A stretch of DNA of 64,000 bases from Komagataeibacter xylinus (GTDB lineage Bacteria; Pseudomonadota; Alphaproteobacteria; Acetobacterales; Acetobacteraceae): contig NZ_JARWSK010000003.1 in assembly GCF_031081985.1 (NCBI RefSeq), positions 310,001 to 374,000 on the forward strand, written 5' to 3'. Positions 52,109 to 62,678 of the stretch are shown one piece after another; within the stretch, counting starts at the first letter, position 1, and each line of letters opens with the position of its first letter. Below the pieces are notes generated by a model, which saw only the letters and a program-made list of their open reading frames with translations, ran no database searches and was not told where the DNA came from. A program made the translations under genes and the position numbers.

Positions 52109-52885
52109 TCAGAAGCTGTTGTCATCGCCCGCGTCAAACCCGCCGTCATCAAAACCGCCACCATCGCCAGCGCCACCGGCATCAAAACCGGAATCCGCCG
52201 TGGTGCCGCCACCGGCAAACGGGTCGGCGCCGCCGGTGCCTGCCGTGCTGTCACCGTAGTTGTTGTTGATGATGGTCTCGCCCGTGCCGCCCTGCGGCAT
52301 GCCGCTGGCAAAGCCGCCATCATCATGGTGCCCGCTGAACAGGCCGGTCAGCGCGTTGCCCATCATCATGCCACCGGCCACACCGGCTGCCGTGGTCAGG
52401 GCCGAACCCAGAAAGCCCGAACCACCCGAGCGGAACATGCCCGGCTGCATGCCCTGCGGGTAAACCGGCTGCGGCGGCGGTGATGAAGGTGCAGTCCCAC
52501 CCCAGCCTGGCGGGGGCGCTGCCTGCTGCGTGCGCTGGCCGCCACCAAAAATGCCGCTGAGGAACCCGCCACCGCTGCCACCCGATGCCTGCTGCGGGGG
52601 CACCTGCTGCTGCATCTGCTGGATCTGCTGCTGTGCCTGCTGGAGCTGCCACTGCAACTGGCGAATCCGGTTCTGCGCCTCGGCCAGGGCCGCTTCCTGC
52701 ACCACGGCGGTCTGGGTGATGCGGTAGCGGGCTTCAGGATATTTCTGGAACATCTGCCCGATATACTGATCGGCCTGCGGGTCGATCGGCGGGAGGGCGG
52801 TTGTCGTCTGCGGCACGCTGCCGGGGGCATTGCCCCCCACGCGGGCAAAAAACTGTGTGATCAGTTCGCGTTCCTGGTCATTCAT
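52109..52885 (-). CDS. DUF2076 domain protein
   Basis: A 258-residue protein matching the DUF2076 pattern. It opens MNDQERELITQFFARV with a helical N-terminal region, then a Gln-rich coiled coil (LQWQLQQAQQQIQQMQQQV), a Gly/Pro/Gln low-complexity stretch, and a hydrophobic small-residue segment (GSALTTAAGVAGGMMMGNAL, about residues 155-175). The Asp/Gly tail DDGGFDAGDDNSF follows. Function unknown; the family is thought to be periplasmic or membrane-associated, although no signal peptide is visible here. The start at 52885 is where the family begins; the longer frame upstream is unsupported. It is divergent from glyQ. Confidence 0.8.
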   Translation of the reverse strand: MNDQERELITQFFARVGGNAPGSVPQTTTALPPIDPQADQYIGQMFQKYPEARYRITQTAVVQEAALAEAQNRIRQLQWQLQQAQQQIQQMQQQVPPQQASGGSGGGFLSGIFGGGQRTQQAAPPPGWGGTAPSSPPPQPVYPQGMQPGMFRSGGSGFLGSALTTAAGVAGGMMMGNALTGLFSGHHDDGGFASGMPQGGTGETIINNNYGDSTAGTGGADPFAGGGTTADSGFDAGGAGDGGGFDDGGFDAGDDNSF

Positions 52886-53094
52886 CCTGTCTGTCCTGCC
52901 TTGGGCTGGGATACCGTATCCCTGCTGATGTGGTCCGTGCGGGCGCAATAAGCAAGGCCCCAACCTGCCATGCGGGGCCGCTTTGGGCGTATGGCACGCC
53001 CGACCTTCCGGTCGGGGCCGCATAACGGTATGCTGTCGCGCGATTTTGCGCCAGATGGCGCAGACCACTCCCCGTTTACCGGAGCATTTCGTTC

Positions 53095-53985
53095 ATGGAC
53101 CCGGCCCCCGTGCCCCGATCACCCACCTCACCGCGCCCGCTGTCCTTTCAGGGGCTTATCCTGAAGCTGCACCAGTTCTGGTCCGATCAGGGCTGCGCCA
53201 TCCTCCAGCCCTATGATACGGAGGTGGGCGCTGGCACGCTCTCGCCGCACACCACGCTGCGCGCGCTTGGCCCCAAGCCGTGGAAGGCCGCCTACGTGCA
53301 GCCGTGCCGCCGCCCGTCCGATGGCCGCTATGGCGAGAACCCGAATCGCCTCCAGCACTATTACCAGTACCAGGTACTGCTCAAGCCCACGCCGGAGGAG
53401 AGCCAGAAGCTGCTGCTCGACAGCTACCGCGCCATCGGCATCGACCCGCTCGAGCACGACATCCGCTTTGTGGAAGATGACTGGGAGAACCCCACCATCG
53501 GCGCCTGGGGCCTGGGGTGGGAAGTGTGGTGCGATGGCATGGAGGTGACGCAGTTCACCTACTTCCAGCAGGTTGGCGGCATTCCCACCGTCATGCCCTC
53601 CACCGAACTCACCTACGGGCTGGAACGGCTGGCCATGTACGTGCAGGGAATCGAGAATGTCTATGACCTCGATTTCAACGGCCAGGGCCTGAAATATGGC
53701 GATGTGTTCCTGCGTGCCGAGCAGGACTATTCGCGCCACAACTTCGAGGTGGCGGATGTGGAGATGCTGCACCGGCACTTCATTGATGCCGAGCGCGAAT
53801 CCACCGCCCTGGCCGAGGCCGGGCTGGCCCAGCCCGCCTATGACCAGTGCCTCAAGGCCAGCCACCTGTTCAACCTGCTCGACGCGCGCGGCGTGATCAG
53901 CGTAAGCGAGCGCGCCGCCTATATCGGCCGCGTGCGCAACCTGGCCAGGCGCTGCTGTGAAACGTGGCTGGCGGGCGAGGAATAA
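53095..53985 (+). CDS. glyQ: Glycine-tRNA ligase, alpha subunit
   Basis: A 296-residue catalytic subunit of the bacterial alpha2beta2 glycyl-tRNA synthetase. The sequence [50 protein letters not shown] and [14 protein letters not shown] (motif 3 region) are family signatures. About ten extra N-terminal residues ([10 protein letters not shown]) precede the conserved part. It ends six bases before glyS, so both are co-expressed. Confidence 0.97.
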   Translation: MDPAPVPRSPTSPRPLSFQGLILKLHQFWSDQGCAILQPYDTEVGAGTLSPHTTLRALGPKPWKAAYVQPCRRPSDGRYGENPNRLQHYYQYQVLLKPTPEESQKLLLDSYRAIGIDPLEHDIRFVEDDWENPTIGAWGLGWEVWCDGMEVTQFTYFQQVGGIPTVMPSTELTYGLERLAMYVQGIENVYDLDFNGQGLKYGDVFLRAEQDYSRHNFEVADVEMLHRHFIDAERESTALAEAGLAQPAYDQCLKASHLFNLLDARGVISVSERAAYIGRVRNLARRCCETWLAGEE

Positions 53986-53991
53986 GAGATC

Positions 53992-56052
53992 ATGCCCGAA
54001 CTGCTTATCGAACTCTTCTCCGAGGAAATTCCCGCCCGCATGCAGGCGCGCGCGGCCTCCGACCTCGAACGCCTCGTAACCGAGGCGCTGGGCCCCCTCA
54101 AGCCACGCGCGGCTGCAGCCTATGCCAGCCCGCGCCGCATTGCACTCTCGCTTGAAGTCGATGCCACCGTGCCCGGCAGCACGGTCAATGAACGCGGCCC
54201 GCGTGAAGGCGCGCCAGAAAAGGCGCTGGCGGGCTTCACGCGCAAGCATGGCGTGACACAGGATGCGCTGACGCTGGAAAACGGCTTCTGGGTACTGCAC
54301 CGCGAGATTCCGCCCGTTGATGCCGCAACCCGCATTGCCGAGGTTCTGCCCGGCCTGCTGCGCCGCTTCCCGTGGCCCAAATCCATGCGCTGGGGCGTAG
54401 GCAGCGCCTTTACATGGGTGCGCCCGCTGCGCCGCATCGTGTGCCTGCTTGATGGAAAAGTGGTCGATTTCACGCTGGCGGAAGGCGAGGATAACGGCCA
54501 CGGCCTGAAATCCGGCAACCTGACCGAGGGTCACCGCTTCACCAGACCCGGCGCCTTTGCCGTCAGCAGTACGCAGGACTGGCTGGACGGCCTGCGCGCC
54601 CACGAGGTCGAGCCCGATGCCGCCCGCCGCCGCACCCTGATTGCCGAAGGCGTTGCCCGCCTTGCAGGCGAGGAAGGGCTGAACGTGGTGGCCGATCCTG
54701 GCCTGATTGACGAGGTTGCGGGGCTGACCGAATGGCCGGTGCCCTTCCTTGGCCAGATCGATGATGAATTCATGACCCTGCCGCCTGAGGTCATGCAGGT
54801 TTCCATGCGCGTGAACCAGCGTTACTTCGCGCTGCGTAATTCCGATGGATCGGCTGCACCCCGCTTCGCCTTCGTGGCCAACCTGCTGCCCAGTGATGGC
54901 GGGACGCTGACGATTGCAGGCAACGAGCGCGTGCTGCGCGCCCGCTTTGCCGATGCCCGCCATTTCTGGGATCTCGACCGCGCCGCCACGCTGGCCAGCC
55001 GCGTGCCCGCACTTGACCGCATCGTGTTCCATGCAAGCCTTGGCAGCCAGGGCGCGCGCGTGCGGCGCATCGTGCGGCTGGCGGGCATCCTTGCGGGCAT
55101 GACCGGGGCCGACCCGGCGCAGGCCAAACGCGCAGCCCTTTTGTGCAAGGCGGACCTGACCACCGGCATGGTAGGCGAGTTCCCCGAGCTTCAGGGCATC
55201 ATGGGGGCCTATTACGCCCGCCATGATGGCGAACCCGCTGCCGTGGCCGATGCCATTGGCGCGCATTACATGCCGCGTGGGCCACTCGATGCGGTGCCCA
55301 CCGCCCCGGTCTCGGTTGCAATCGCGCTGGCCGACAAGATCGACATGCTGGTGGCCTTCTTTGCCGCAGGCGAGAAGCCGGGCGGCTCGGGCGACCCGTA
55401 TGCGCTGCGCCGGGCAGCCCTTGGCGTCATCCGCATCATCCGTGAAAACGGGCTGCGGCTGGATCTGGCAAAAGTGTTCTGGGAGGCAGCCCAAGGCCTG
55501 CCCGAGGCCCTGCGCCTTGCACCCGATCTGGACGTGCTGCCCGAATTCGTGGCCGACCGCCTGCGCGTGCAGTTGCGTGGCGAAGGCGCGCGGCATGACA
55601 TCCTGGCCGCCGTATCGGTAGGTAATACCGATACCGACATCGTGCGCCTGCTGGCCCGTGCCAAGGCCATTGCCGACATGCTGGAAACTGATGACGGGCG
55701 CAACATGCTCGCCGCCACCAAGCGTGCCGCCAATATCCTGCGCATTGAGGACCGCAAGGACGGCCCGCATGAAGGCACGCCCAACCCCGCGCTGTACGCC
55801 CAGACGGAGGAAAAGGCGCTGGCCGATCAACTGGCCACGACCATTCCCGCCGTCGAGCAGGCAACCGCTCAGGAACGCTACGCCGATGCCATGCGCGATG
55901 TCGCGGCCCTGCGCCCCGCACTCGACCAGTTCTTTGACAAGGTGACGGTCAATGACAACGACCCCGCCATCCGCGCCAACCGCCTGCGCCTGCTGTCGGA
56001 GCTATGCCGCATGACGGTGCTGATTGCCGATTTCAGCCAGATCGAAGGCTGA
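53992..56052 (+). CDS. glyS: Glycine-tRNA ligase, beta subunit
   Basis: A 686-residue tRNA-binding subunit. MPELLIELFSEEIPARMQARA is the classic opening, with KSMRWG, MQVSMRVNQRYFAL and a central HD-like region (VFHASLGSQGARVRR, KADLTTGMVGEFPELQGIMG). The C-terminal anticodon-binding part ends FFDKVTVNDNDPAIRANRL. Together with GlyQ it charges tRNA-Gly. A repeat copy follows the stop. Confidence 0.97.
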   Translation: MPELLIELFSEEIPARMQARAASDLERLVTEALGPLKPRAAAAYASPRRIALSLEVDATVPGSTVNERGPREGAPEKALAGFTRKHGVTQDALTLENGFWVLHREIPPVDAATRIAEVLPGLLRRFPWPKSMRWGVGSAFTWVRPLRRIVCLLDGKVVDFTLAEGEDNGHGLKSGNLTEGHRFTRPGAFAVSSTQDWLDGLRAHEVEPDAARRRTLIAEGVARLAGEEGLNVVADPGLIDEVAGLTEWPVPFLGQIDDEFMTLPPEVMQVSMRVNQRYFALRNSDGSAAPRFAFVANLLPSDGGTLTIAGNERVLRARFADARHFWDLDRAATLASRVPALDRIVFHASLGSQGARVRRIVRLAGILAGMTGADPAQAKRAALLCKADLTTGMVGEFPELQGIMGAYYARHDGEPAAVADAIGAHYMPRGPLDAVPTAPVSVAIALADKIDMLVAFFAAGEKPGGSGDPYALRRAALGVIRIIRENGLRLDLAKVFWEAAQGLPEALRLAPDLDVLPEFVADRLRVQLRGEGARHDILAAVSVGNTDTDIVRLLARAKAIADMLETDDGRNMLAATKRAANILRIEDRKDGPHEGTPNPALYAQTEEKALADQLATTIPAVEQATAQERYADAMRDVAALRPALDQFFDKVTVNDNDPAIRANRLRLLSELCRMTVLIADFSQIEG

Positions 56053-56070
56053 TAAACCTTTAAAAAACAA

Positions 56071-56151
56071 ATGTTTTTGGGTGCCGCCTTTTTTTAAAAA
56101 GGCGGCATTCTTTTTGAAGCTTTTTGAAAAAAGCTTCATCAAAAACTTTTA
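56071..56151 (+). repeat. Intergenic double-hairpin repeat, copy 10
   Basis: Best-preserved plus-orientation copy: GCCGCCTTTTTTT / AAAAAGGCGGC, GAAGCTTTTTG / AAAAAAGCTTC and ATCAAAAACTTTT. It lies between convergent glyS and the end of the rod-shape operon and may terminate both. Confidence 0.88.
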
Positions 56152-56164
56152 TCTGTTTCCCGGT

Positions 56165-56554
56165 TCAGGCCAGATAGACCAGCCGGGCGGGCCGGTTGCC
56201 GTGCACCACCACCACGGCATTCTGCCGGAACCGCCGCGCCAGACCCAGCCCACGCGCAAGCTCCACCCGCACGCCATAAAGCGGTTCGGACCACCGGCCC
56301 AGCCTGCCTTCCCCCAACGCATGGGGCAGCCCGTGCAGGGCGCGGGCCAGATGCGCCATCATGCGCCGGTTCCAGCCATCGGGCCGTAGCCTGCCACCGG
56401 GGTTGCACGCACTGAGCAGAATAATATCGCCCGCAGGCGCGCGCCCCCACCAGCGCGGCCTGTGACCAATGCGAATGACCGGCAGGCCAGCCACATGATA
56501 GGTGCTGAGCCGGTAGGAACGGTGGATGGCGGGCGTGGGCGGCAGGATCGCCAC
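56165..56554 (-). CDS. DUF3293-like protein at the end of the rod-shape operon
   Basis: A 129-residue protein starting at GTG two bases after the rodA stop. The pattern ILLSACNPGGRLRPDGWNRR, a central GRWSEPLYGVRVELARGLG and the end ALARRF-like LARRFRQNAVVVVHGNRPARLV fits the DUF3293 family as I remember it. Function unknown. Arg-rich and soluble, with no signal or membrane segment. Its tight spacing to rodA implies co-expression with the elongasome genes, but this could be passive. Confidence 0.6.
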   Translation of the reverse strand: MAILPPTPAIHRSYRLSTYHVAGLPVIRIGHRPRWWGRAPAGDIILLSACNPGGRLRPDGWNRRMMAHLARALHGLPHALGEGRLGRWSEPLYGVRVELARGLGLARRFRQNAVVVVHGNRPARLVYLA

Positions 56555-56556
56555 TG

Positions 56557-57714
56557 TCAGTCCTTCTCCCCCGGCGTGGCCTCACCAAAGGTGGAATTGC
56601 GATGCACCCACGCCGACATGAGCAGCCCGAAGCCGAACATGACCATGAGCATGGCCGACCCGCCATAGGAAATCAGCGGCAGCGGCACGCCACCCACCGG
56701 GATCGCCCCCATCACCATAGACAGGTTGACTGCGCAGTACAGAAAGAAGTTCATGGAAATGCCAAGCCCGAGCAGCCGCCCGAACTGGTTGCGGCTGCGC
56801 ATGGCAATCAGCATGCCGCCAAATACCAGCAGCAGCAGCATGACGATGACGGTAATGCCACCCACATACCCCCATTCCTCCGCGATCATGGTGAAGATGA
56901 AGTCGGTCTGCTTTTCAGGCAGGAAGTTGAGCTGCCCCTGCGTGCCCCGCAGGTAGCCCTGCCCCCACATGCCACCCGACCCCAGCGCGATCTTGGACTG
57001 GATGATGTTGTAGCCCGCGCCAAGCGGATCACTTTCAGGGTGGAGGAAGGTGGTCACCCGCGCCTTCTGGTAGTCATGCAGGTGGCCATAGGCGATCTTG
57101 GCCAGGAAGGGCATGGGCAGCACCAGCAGCGCGATCTGCCACAGCCGCATGCCCGCGCCAAAGAACATGCTCGCCCCCACCGTGCCGATGATGACGGCCG
57201 TGCCCAGGTTCGGCTCCTTGAGCACAAGGGCGACCGGCAGCAGCACCATGACGGCAGGCGGCACCAGCATAAGCGGGTTGCCCATGCTGCGGTAACTGAT
57301 CTTGTGAAACCACGAGGCCAGCATGAGCACCAGCGCGATCTTGGCCAGTTCCGAGGGCTGGACCTGCATGCCGCCCAGCATCAGCCACCGCTCCGCCCCC
57401 TTGCCCACATGCCCCATGCGCAGCACCGCAACGAGCAGGATGAGCGAGAAGATGTAAAGCGGCCACGCCATACGCACTAAAATGGCCGGACTCATCAATG
57501 CGATGCCCAGCATCATGACCAGACCAAAGCAGAAGCGGATGGATTGCGGCCCGGCAAACGGCCGCGACGTGCCCCCGCCTGCCGAATACAGCGCGCCGTA
57601 GCCAATCACCGCCAGCGCACAGATCAGCAGCACATACAGCCAGTTGACCTGCCACAGCTTGGTCAGGATCTGGAAATTGGGTTCGGCGCGCAGCAGGCGC
57701 TTCTGGAATTTCAT
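56557..57714 (-). CDS. rodA: Rod-shape-determining peptidoglycan polymerase RodA
   Basis: A 385-residue SEDS-family glycosyltransferase with about ten membrane segments that polymerises lateral-wall peptidoglycan with PBP2. Family hallmarks include VVPPAVMVLLPVALVLKEPNLGTA-type loop (LVLKEPNLGTAVII), FLPEKQTDFIFTMIAEEWGYVGG and PVGGVPLPLISYGGSAML. The start at 57714 is chosen because GGAG lies a few bases upstream; ATG 57741 in frame would add nine residues. It lies 49 bp after mrdA in the mreBCD-mrdA-rodA operon. Confidence 0.95.
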   Translation of the reverse strand: MKFQKRLLRAEPNFQILTKLWQVNWLYVLLICALAVIGYGALYSAGGGTSRPFAGPQSIRFCFGLVMMLGIALMSPAILVRMAWPLYIFSLILLVAVLRMGHVGKGAERWLMLGGMQVQPSELAKIALVLMLASWFHKISYRSMGNPLMLVPPAVMVLLPVALVLKEPNLGTAVIIGTVGASMFFGAGMRLWQIALLVLPMPFLAKIAYGHLHDYQKARVTTFLHPESDPLGAGYNIIQSKIALGSGGMWGQGYLRGTQGQLNFLPEKQTDFIFTMIAEEWGYVGGITVIVMLLLLVFGGMLIAMRSRNQFGRLLGLGISMNFFLYCAVNLSMVMGAIPVGGVPLPLISYGGSAMLMVMFGFGLLMSAWVHRNSTFGEATPGEKD

Positions 57715-57763
57715 TCCATTCTCCACAACAGGCGCGGGCATGGCGGGGGGCCGTTGGCCCGTA

Positions 57764-59683
57764 TCAGTCCACCTCGGCCTGCGCCACTTCCTGGCCCGGC
57801 GGCTCGCGGTGGTTGACCGGGTCGCGGCGCAGGGTATCGGTCATGATATCACGCGCAAGGGGGGCTGCGACATCGGCACCCGCATTGCCGTGCTCGATCA
57901 CCACGGCCGTTGCGTAACGCGGGGCATCATAGGGCGCAAAACAGATGAACAGCGCGTGGGGGCGGTATTCCCACGGCAGGTTGGCCGAGTTGAAGTGCCC
58001 GCTCTCGCGCATGGCGCGCGAAACACGCCGCACCTGCGCCGAGCCGGTCTTGCCCGCCATCTGCACGCCCGGAATGTCCAGCCGCGCCTTGGGGGCGGTG
58101 CCGCCCTCTTCGTTCACCACGGCGAACATGCCTGCCCGTATGTCTTCAAAAAAGTGCTCGGGCATGTCCATGCCCGGCGCGCGGCCAAGATCGGTCAGGT
58201 CCGCCATGCGCCCCGCCACCGAGCGGATCAGGTGCGGCTGCACGTTACGCCCCGTGGCGATGCGCGAGGCATAGGTGGCAAGCTGCAGCGGCGTCACCTG
58301 CACGAAACCCTGCCCGATGCCGCTGACAATGGTGTCGCCGCCATTCCAGTGGTGGCCATGCGCGCGCCGCCACGTGGGCGTGGGGATCAGCCCCTGGCGC
58401 ACATGCGGCAGTTCGATCTCGGGCAGTTTGGCGCCAAGACCGAACAGCTCGGACGTGGCGGCAATCGGGTCCATGCCGGTGCGGCGCGCGACTTCATAGA
58501 AGAACACGTCGCACGAATATTTCAGCCCCTGCCGCAGGTTGATCGTGCCATGCCCGTAGCGCGACCAGCAATGAAAGCGCGTGCCGCCCACATCGATATA
58601 ACCGGGGCAGTTGATGCGGTCGGACGGGGTCAGCGTGCCTGCACGGAGTGCTGCCATGGCCACGGCGGGCTTGAAGGTGGAACCGGGCGGATACAGCCCC
58701 GACACCGCCTTGTTGATGAGCGGGGTCTGGCTGTTGTTGGTCCACTCGATCCACTGCGCCTGGCTCACACCACTATCGAACAGCGAGGGGTCGAAGGAGG
58801 GGTTGCTGACCATGGCCAGCACCTCGCCATTGCGGCAGTCCATCACCACCGCGCTGGCCGACTGGTCGCCAATGCGGCCAAGCACCTGCTGCTGCAGGCC
58901 GCTATCGATGGTAAGCGCGATCTCGTCACCCGCAAGGCCGGGGTCGCGGTCAAGTTCGGCCATGACGCGGCCGACCGCGTTGACCTCCATCTCCACCGAC
59001 CCCACCTGCCCGCGCAGGTTCAGGTCCTGTGTCTGCTCGATGCCCGAGCGCCCCACGCGCATGCCCGGCAGGGCGAGTTCGGCATTATGCACCACGTCCT
59101 TTTCAGCCGGGGGGGCCACATAGCCCACCACATGCGCCATGAGCGGGCCGAAGGGATAGACGCGCGTCGTGCCCACATCGATCAGCACGCCCGGCAGCGA
59201 GGGCATGTTGAGTTCAAGCCGCGCCATGTCATCCCATGACAGGAAATCACGCAGCATGATGGGAATGAACCGCCGCTTGTGGCGCAGTTCATGCTCGATG
59301 CGCACGCTGTCGCGCGGCTCGAGCGGCACGAGCTGGGCAAAACGCTCGAGCGTGCCGTTGATGTCGCTGGTTTCCTCGGCCAGCAGCAGGGCGCGCCAGT
59401 TGATGCGGTTGGCCGCGACCGAGATGCCGAACCGGTCGGTAATGCGCCCGCGCGGCGGGGCGAAGAAGCGTTTGCTCAGGCGGTTGTTTTCCGCAAGCTT
59501 CGCATAATGGCTGCCGTTGAGAACCTGAAGCCCGTACAGACGTTCACCCAATGCCCCGAGCACCGCGCCCTGGGCCGCCATGAGCAGCAGGGCGCGACGG
59601 GTAAAGACGCCACGGGAGGGATTCTTGCCCTCCTCCGGGCGCGACATGAGCCGGTTGCCGGATTTCTTCTTGCGTAACTTCAT
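57764..59683 (-). CDS. mrdA: Penicillin-binding protein 2 (transpeptidase)
   Basis: A 639-residue class B PBP that cross-links peptidoglycan during cell elongation. A short basic cytoplasmic tail precedes one membrane anchor (ALLLMAAQGAVLGAL, about residues 30-45). The pedestal domain contains FAPPRGRITDRFG, and the transpeptidase shows the serine motif GSTFKP, the SxN-type SCDVFFYEVA and the KTG motif MAGKTGSAQV. It lies between mreD and rodA. MrdA is the target of amdinocillin in other bacteria. Confidence 0.95.
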   Translation of the reverse strand: MKLRKKKSGNRLMSRPEEGKNPSRGVFTRRALLLMAAQGAVLGALGERLYGLQVLNGSHYAKLAENNRLSKRFFAPPRGRITDRFGISVAANRINWRALLLAEETSDINGTLERFAQLVPLEPRDSVRIEHELRHKRRFIPIMLRDFLSWDDMARLELNMPSLPGVLIDVGTTRVYPFGPLMAHVVGYVAPPAEKDVVHNAELALPGMRVGRSGIEQTQDLNLRGQVGSVEMEVNAVGRVMAELDRDPGLAGDEIALTIDSGLQQQVLGRIGDQSASAVVMDCRNGEVLAMVSNPSFDPSLFDSGVSQAQWIEWTNNSQTPLINKAVSGLYPPGSTFKPAVAMAALRAGTLTPSDRINCPGYIDVGGTRFHCWSRYGHGTINLRQGLKYSCDVFFYEVARRTGMDPIAATSELFGLGAKLPEIELPHVRQGLIPTPTWRRAHGHHWNGGDTIVSGIGQGFVQVTPLQLATYASRIATGRNVQPHLIRSVAGRMADLTDLGRAPGMDMPEHFFEDIRAGMFAVVNEEGGTAPKARLDIPGVQMAGKTGSAQVRRVSRAMRESGHFNSANLPWEYRPHALFICFAPYDAPRYATAVVIEHGNAGADVAAPLARDIMTDTLRRDPVNHREPPGQEVAQAEVD

Positions 59684-59717
59684 TTACTCATCCGGCACGC
59701 AGGCCGTGGCGCCGGCT

Positions 59718-60284
59718 TCAGGCGCCGTCCGCGTTGTTGACGACAAAACGGTAGGTCCAGACAAATCCCGCATACAGGACAGGAAAACTGCCAAAGGCCA
59801 GAACTGTCTCGAACACAAAGGGCAGGAACTCCACAATATGCAACGCCAGCGCGCAGCACAGCACCCATTGTAGCGCCGTAACGCCCACCATCACCACGCC
59901 AAAGACAAGCCACAGAATAAAAAAATTAACCCGTGCCAGTGTATAACGCCCCGACAGGGCCACACCATGCACGATCAGCATCATGAGCAGCATCACCCCT
60001 GCCGGGCCAAAACTCAGGATATCGGCCCATATGCCCAGCACGAACACCGCCAGCGAGGGCATGAGCACCGGCGCGAACACCGACCACAGGAAAATGGTGG
60101 CCATGATGATGGCGGGCATCAACTCAACCTGTCCGGGCAGGTTGAGCGGGGCCGAAAGCACCAGCGTTGCAAAGAACACGAACAGGAACGGCACGCTGCT
60201 GCGCACGCCATGATCGATGCGGTACCCCATGCTGGAGCGCGGCTGGATGCCGGGGCGGATCGGGGGGGGCGTGAAGGTTTTCAT
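59718..60284 (-). CDS. mreD: Rod-shape-determining protein MreD
   Basis: A 188-residue integral membrane protein with about five hydrophobic segments (VPFLFVFFATLVLSAPL, PAIIMATIFLWSVF, SLAVFVLGIWADILSFGPAG, FFILWLVFGVVMVGV). It fits the poorly conserved MreD family by size, topology and position between mreC and mrdA. Its start overlaps the mreC stop in ATGA. MreD is part of the elongasome and interacts with MreC. Confidence 0.88.
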   Translation of the reverse strand: MKTFTPPPIRPGIQPRSSMGYRIDHGVRSSVPFLFVFFATLVLSAPLNLPGQVELMPAIIMATIFLWSVFAPVLMPSLAVFVLGIWADILSFGPAGVMLLMMLIVHGVALSGRYTLARVNFFILWLVFGVVMVGVTALQWVLCCALALHIVEFLPFVFETVLAFGSFPVLYAGFVWTYRFVVNNADGA

Positions 60285-61186
60285 CCGTGCAGGCCCTGAT
60301 CGGGGTGCGCGGGCAGGGGCATGGCACCACCCCCTGCGGGCAGCGGCACGCGACCCGGCGCATCAGGCGGCACCACGCTGTCCTCATAATCGAACACGCG
60401 CAGCATATCGACATGATCGAGGTCGGCGGCGGGCACCACCACCGGCTGGCCGGGGCGCAGGTAATGCACATGCCCCACCGGCAGGCCGGCGGGCAGGCTC
60501 TCGATCTCGCCATTGGTCACGACACGTTCGCCCTCGATCGGCACATTGTCCTGCGGGTAGAAGATGATGCGCGGCAGGGCCGAATTGTCGCCCGCCATGA
60601 TGGCCGCCGCGTGGCTCGATTCCAGCGTAACCGGCAGGCGGCTCGACGAATCGGTAATCAGCAGCACGCGCGCCGAGCGCCGCCCCACCTCGGTCACGCG
60701 CCCGACCAGCCCCGCGCCATCAAGGGCGATACCCCCCTTGCGCACTGCCGTATCGGGGTTCAGCGCCAGCAGCACCGCGCGCGCGTACAGCCCGCTGGTG
60801 TCGCGCACCACCCGCCCGCTGACGAAGGTGGGCGCGTTATCGGGAATCCAGTGCAGGTTGGCCTTCAGCGTCGCGTTTTCATCGGCGAGTGCCGCCGCCA
60901 CGTCATACCAGTGGCGCAGCGATGCGTTCTCGGTGCGCAGGCGGATGTTCTCGGCCTCGAGGTTGCGGATATCCTGCAAATTGCCCGACACCCAGCGCAG
61001 TTTTTCCTGCGGCCAGGCCACCAGCCCGTAGGCGGGGGCGAGCAGGTCGGCGGTATTCATGCGCAGTTTTTCGATCAATCCACGATCGGCCTTGCCGAGC
61101 AGGATCACCCCGCAGGCCACGAGAATGAGGGCAGGCAGCACAAGCTTGCCCAATGCCTGGCGGAACTGGATGGAGACAGGCATCAC
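60281..61186 (-). CDS. mreC: Rod-shape-determining protein MreC
   Basis: A 301-residue bitopic protein. An N-terminal membrane anchor (VLPALILVACGVILLG) is followed by a coiled coil (LRTENASLRHWYDVAAALADENATL, about residues 80-110) and the periplasmic beta domain with GRVVRDTSGLYARAVLLALN, GLVGRVTEVG and RVLLITDSSSRLPV. It scaffolds the wall-elongation complex. It lies 134 bp downstream of mreB and overlaps mreD by 4 bp. Confidence 0.92.
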   Translation of the reverse strand: MMPVSIQFRQALGKLVLPALILVACGVILLGKADRGLIEKLRMNTADLLAPAYGLVAWPQEKLRWVSGNLQDIRNLEAENIRLRTENASLRHWYDVAAALADENATLKANLHWIPDNAPTFVSGRVVRDTSGLYARAVLLALNPDTAVRKGGIALDGAGLVGRVTEVGRRSARVLLITDSSSRLPVTLESSHAAAIMAGDNSALPRIIFYPQDNVPIEGERVVTNGEIESLPAGLPVGHVHYLRPGQPVVVPAADLDHVDMLRVFDYEDSVVPPDAPGRVPLPAGGGAMPLPAHPDQGLHG

Positions 61187-61320
61187 ACACGTTCCCCACG
61201 CGCGGCGCCTGCGCCGTGCCGATCGGATCGTTCATTCCTGCCTGGTCGCCGGACCTGCATCGTCCTGCGTCTCCCCCCTCGGCACGCCGCCCTGCCTTGC
61301 GCCGTGGGCGGCGACCGTCG

Positions 61321-62678
<1,358 letters not shown>

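Noticed and set aside
53128-55830. 900-codon open frame antisense to glyQ and glyS
   Set aside because: Same cause: shadow of two strongly supported synthetase genes.
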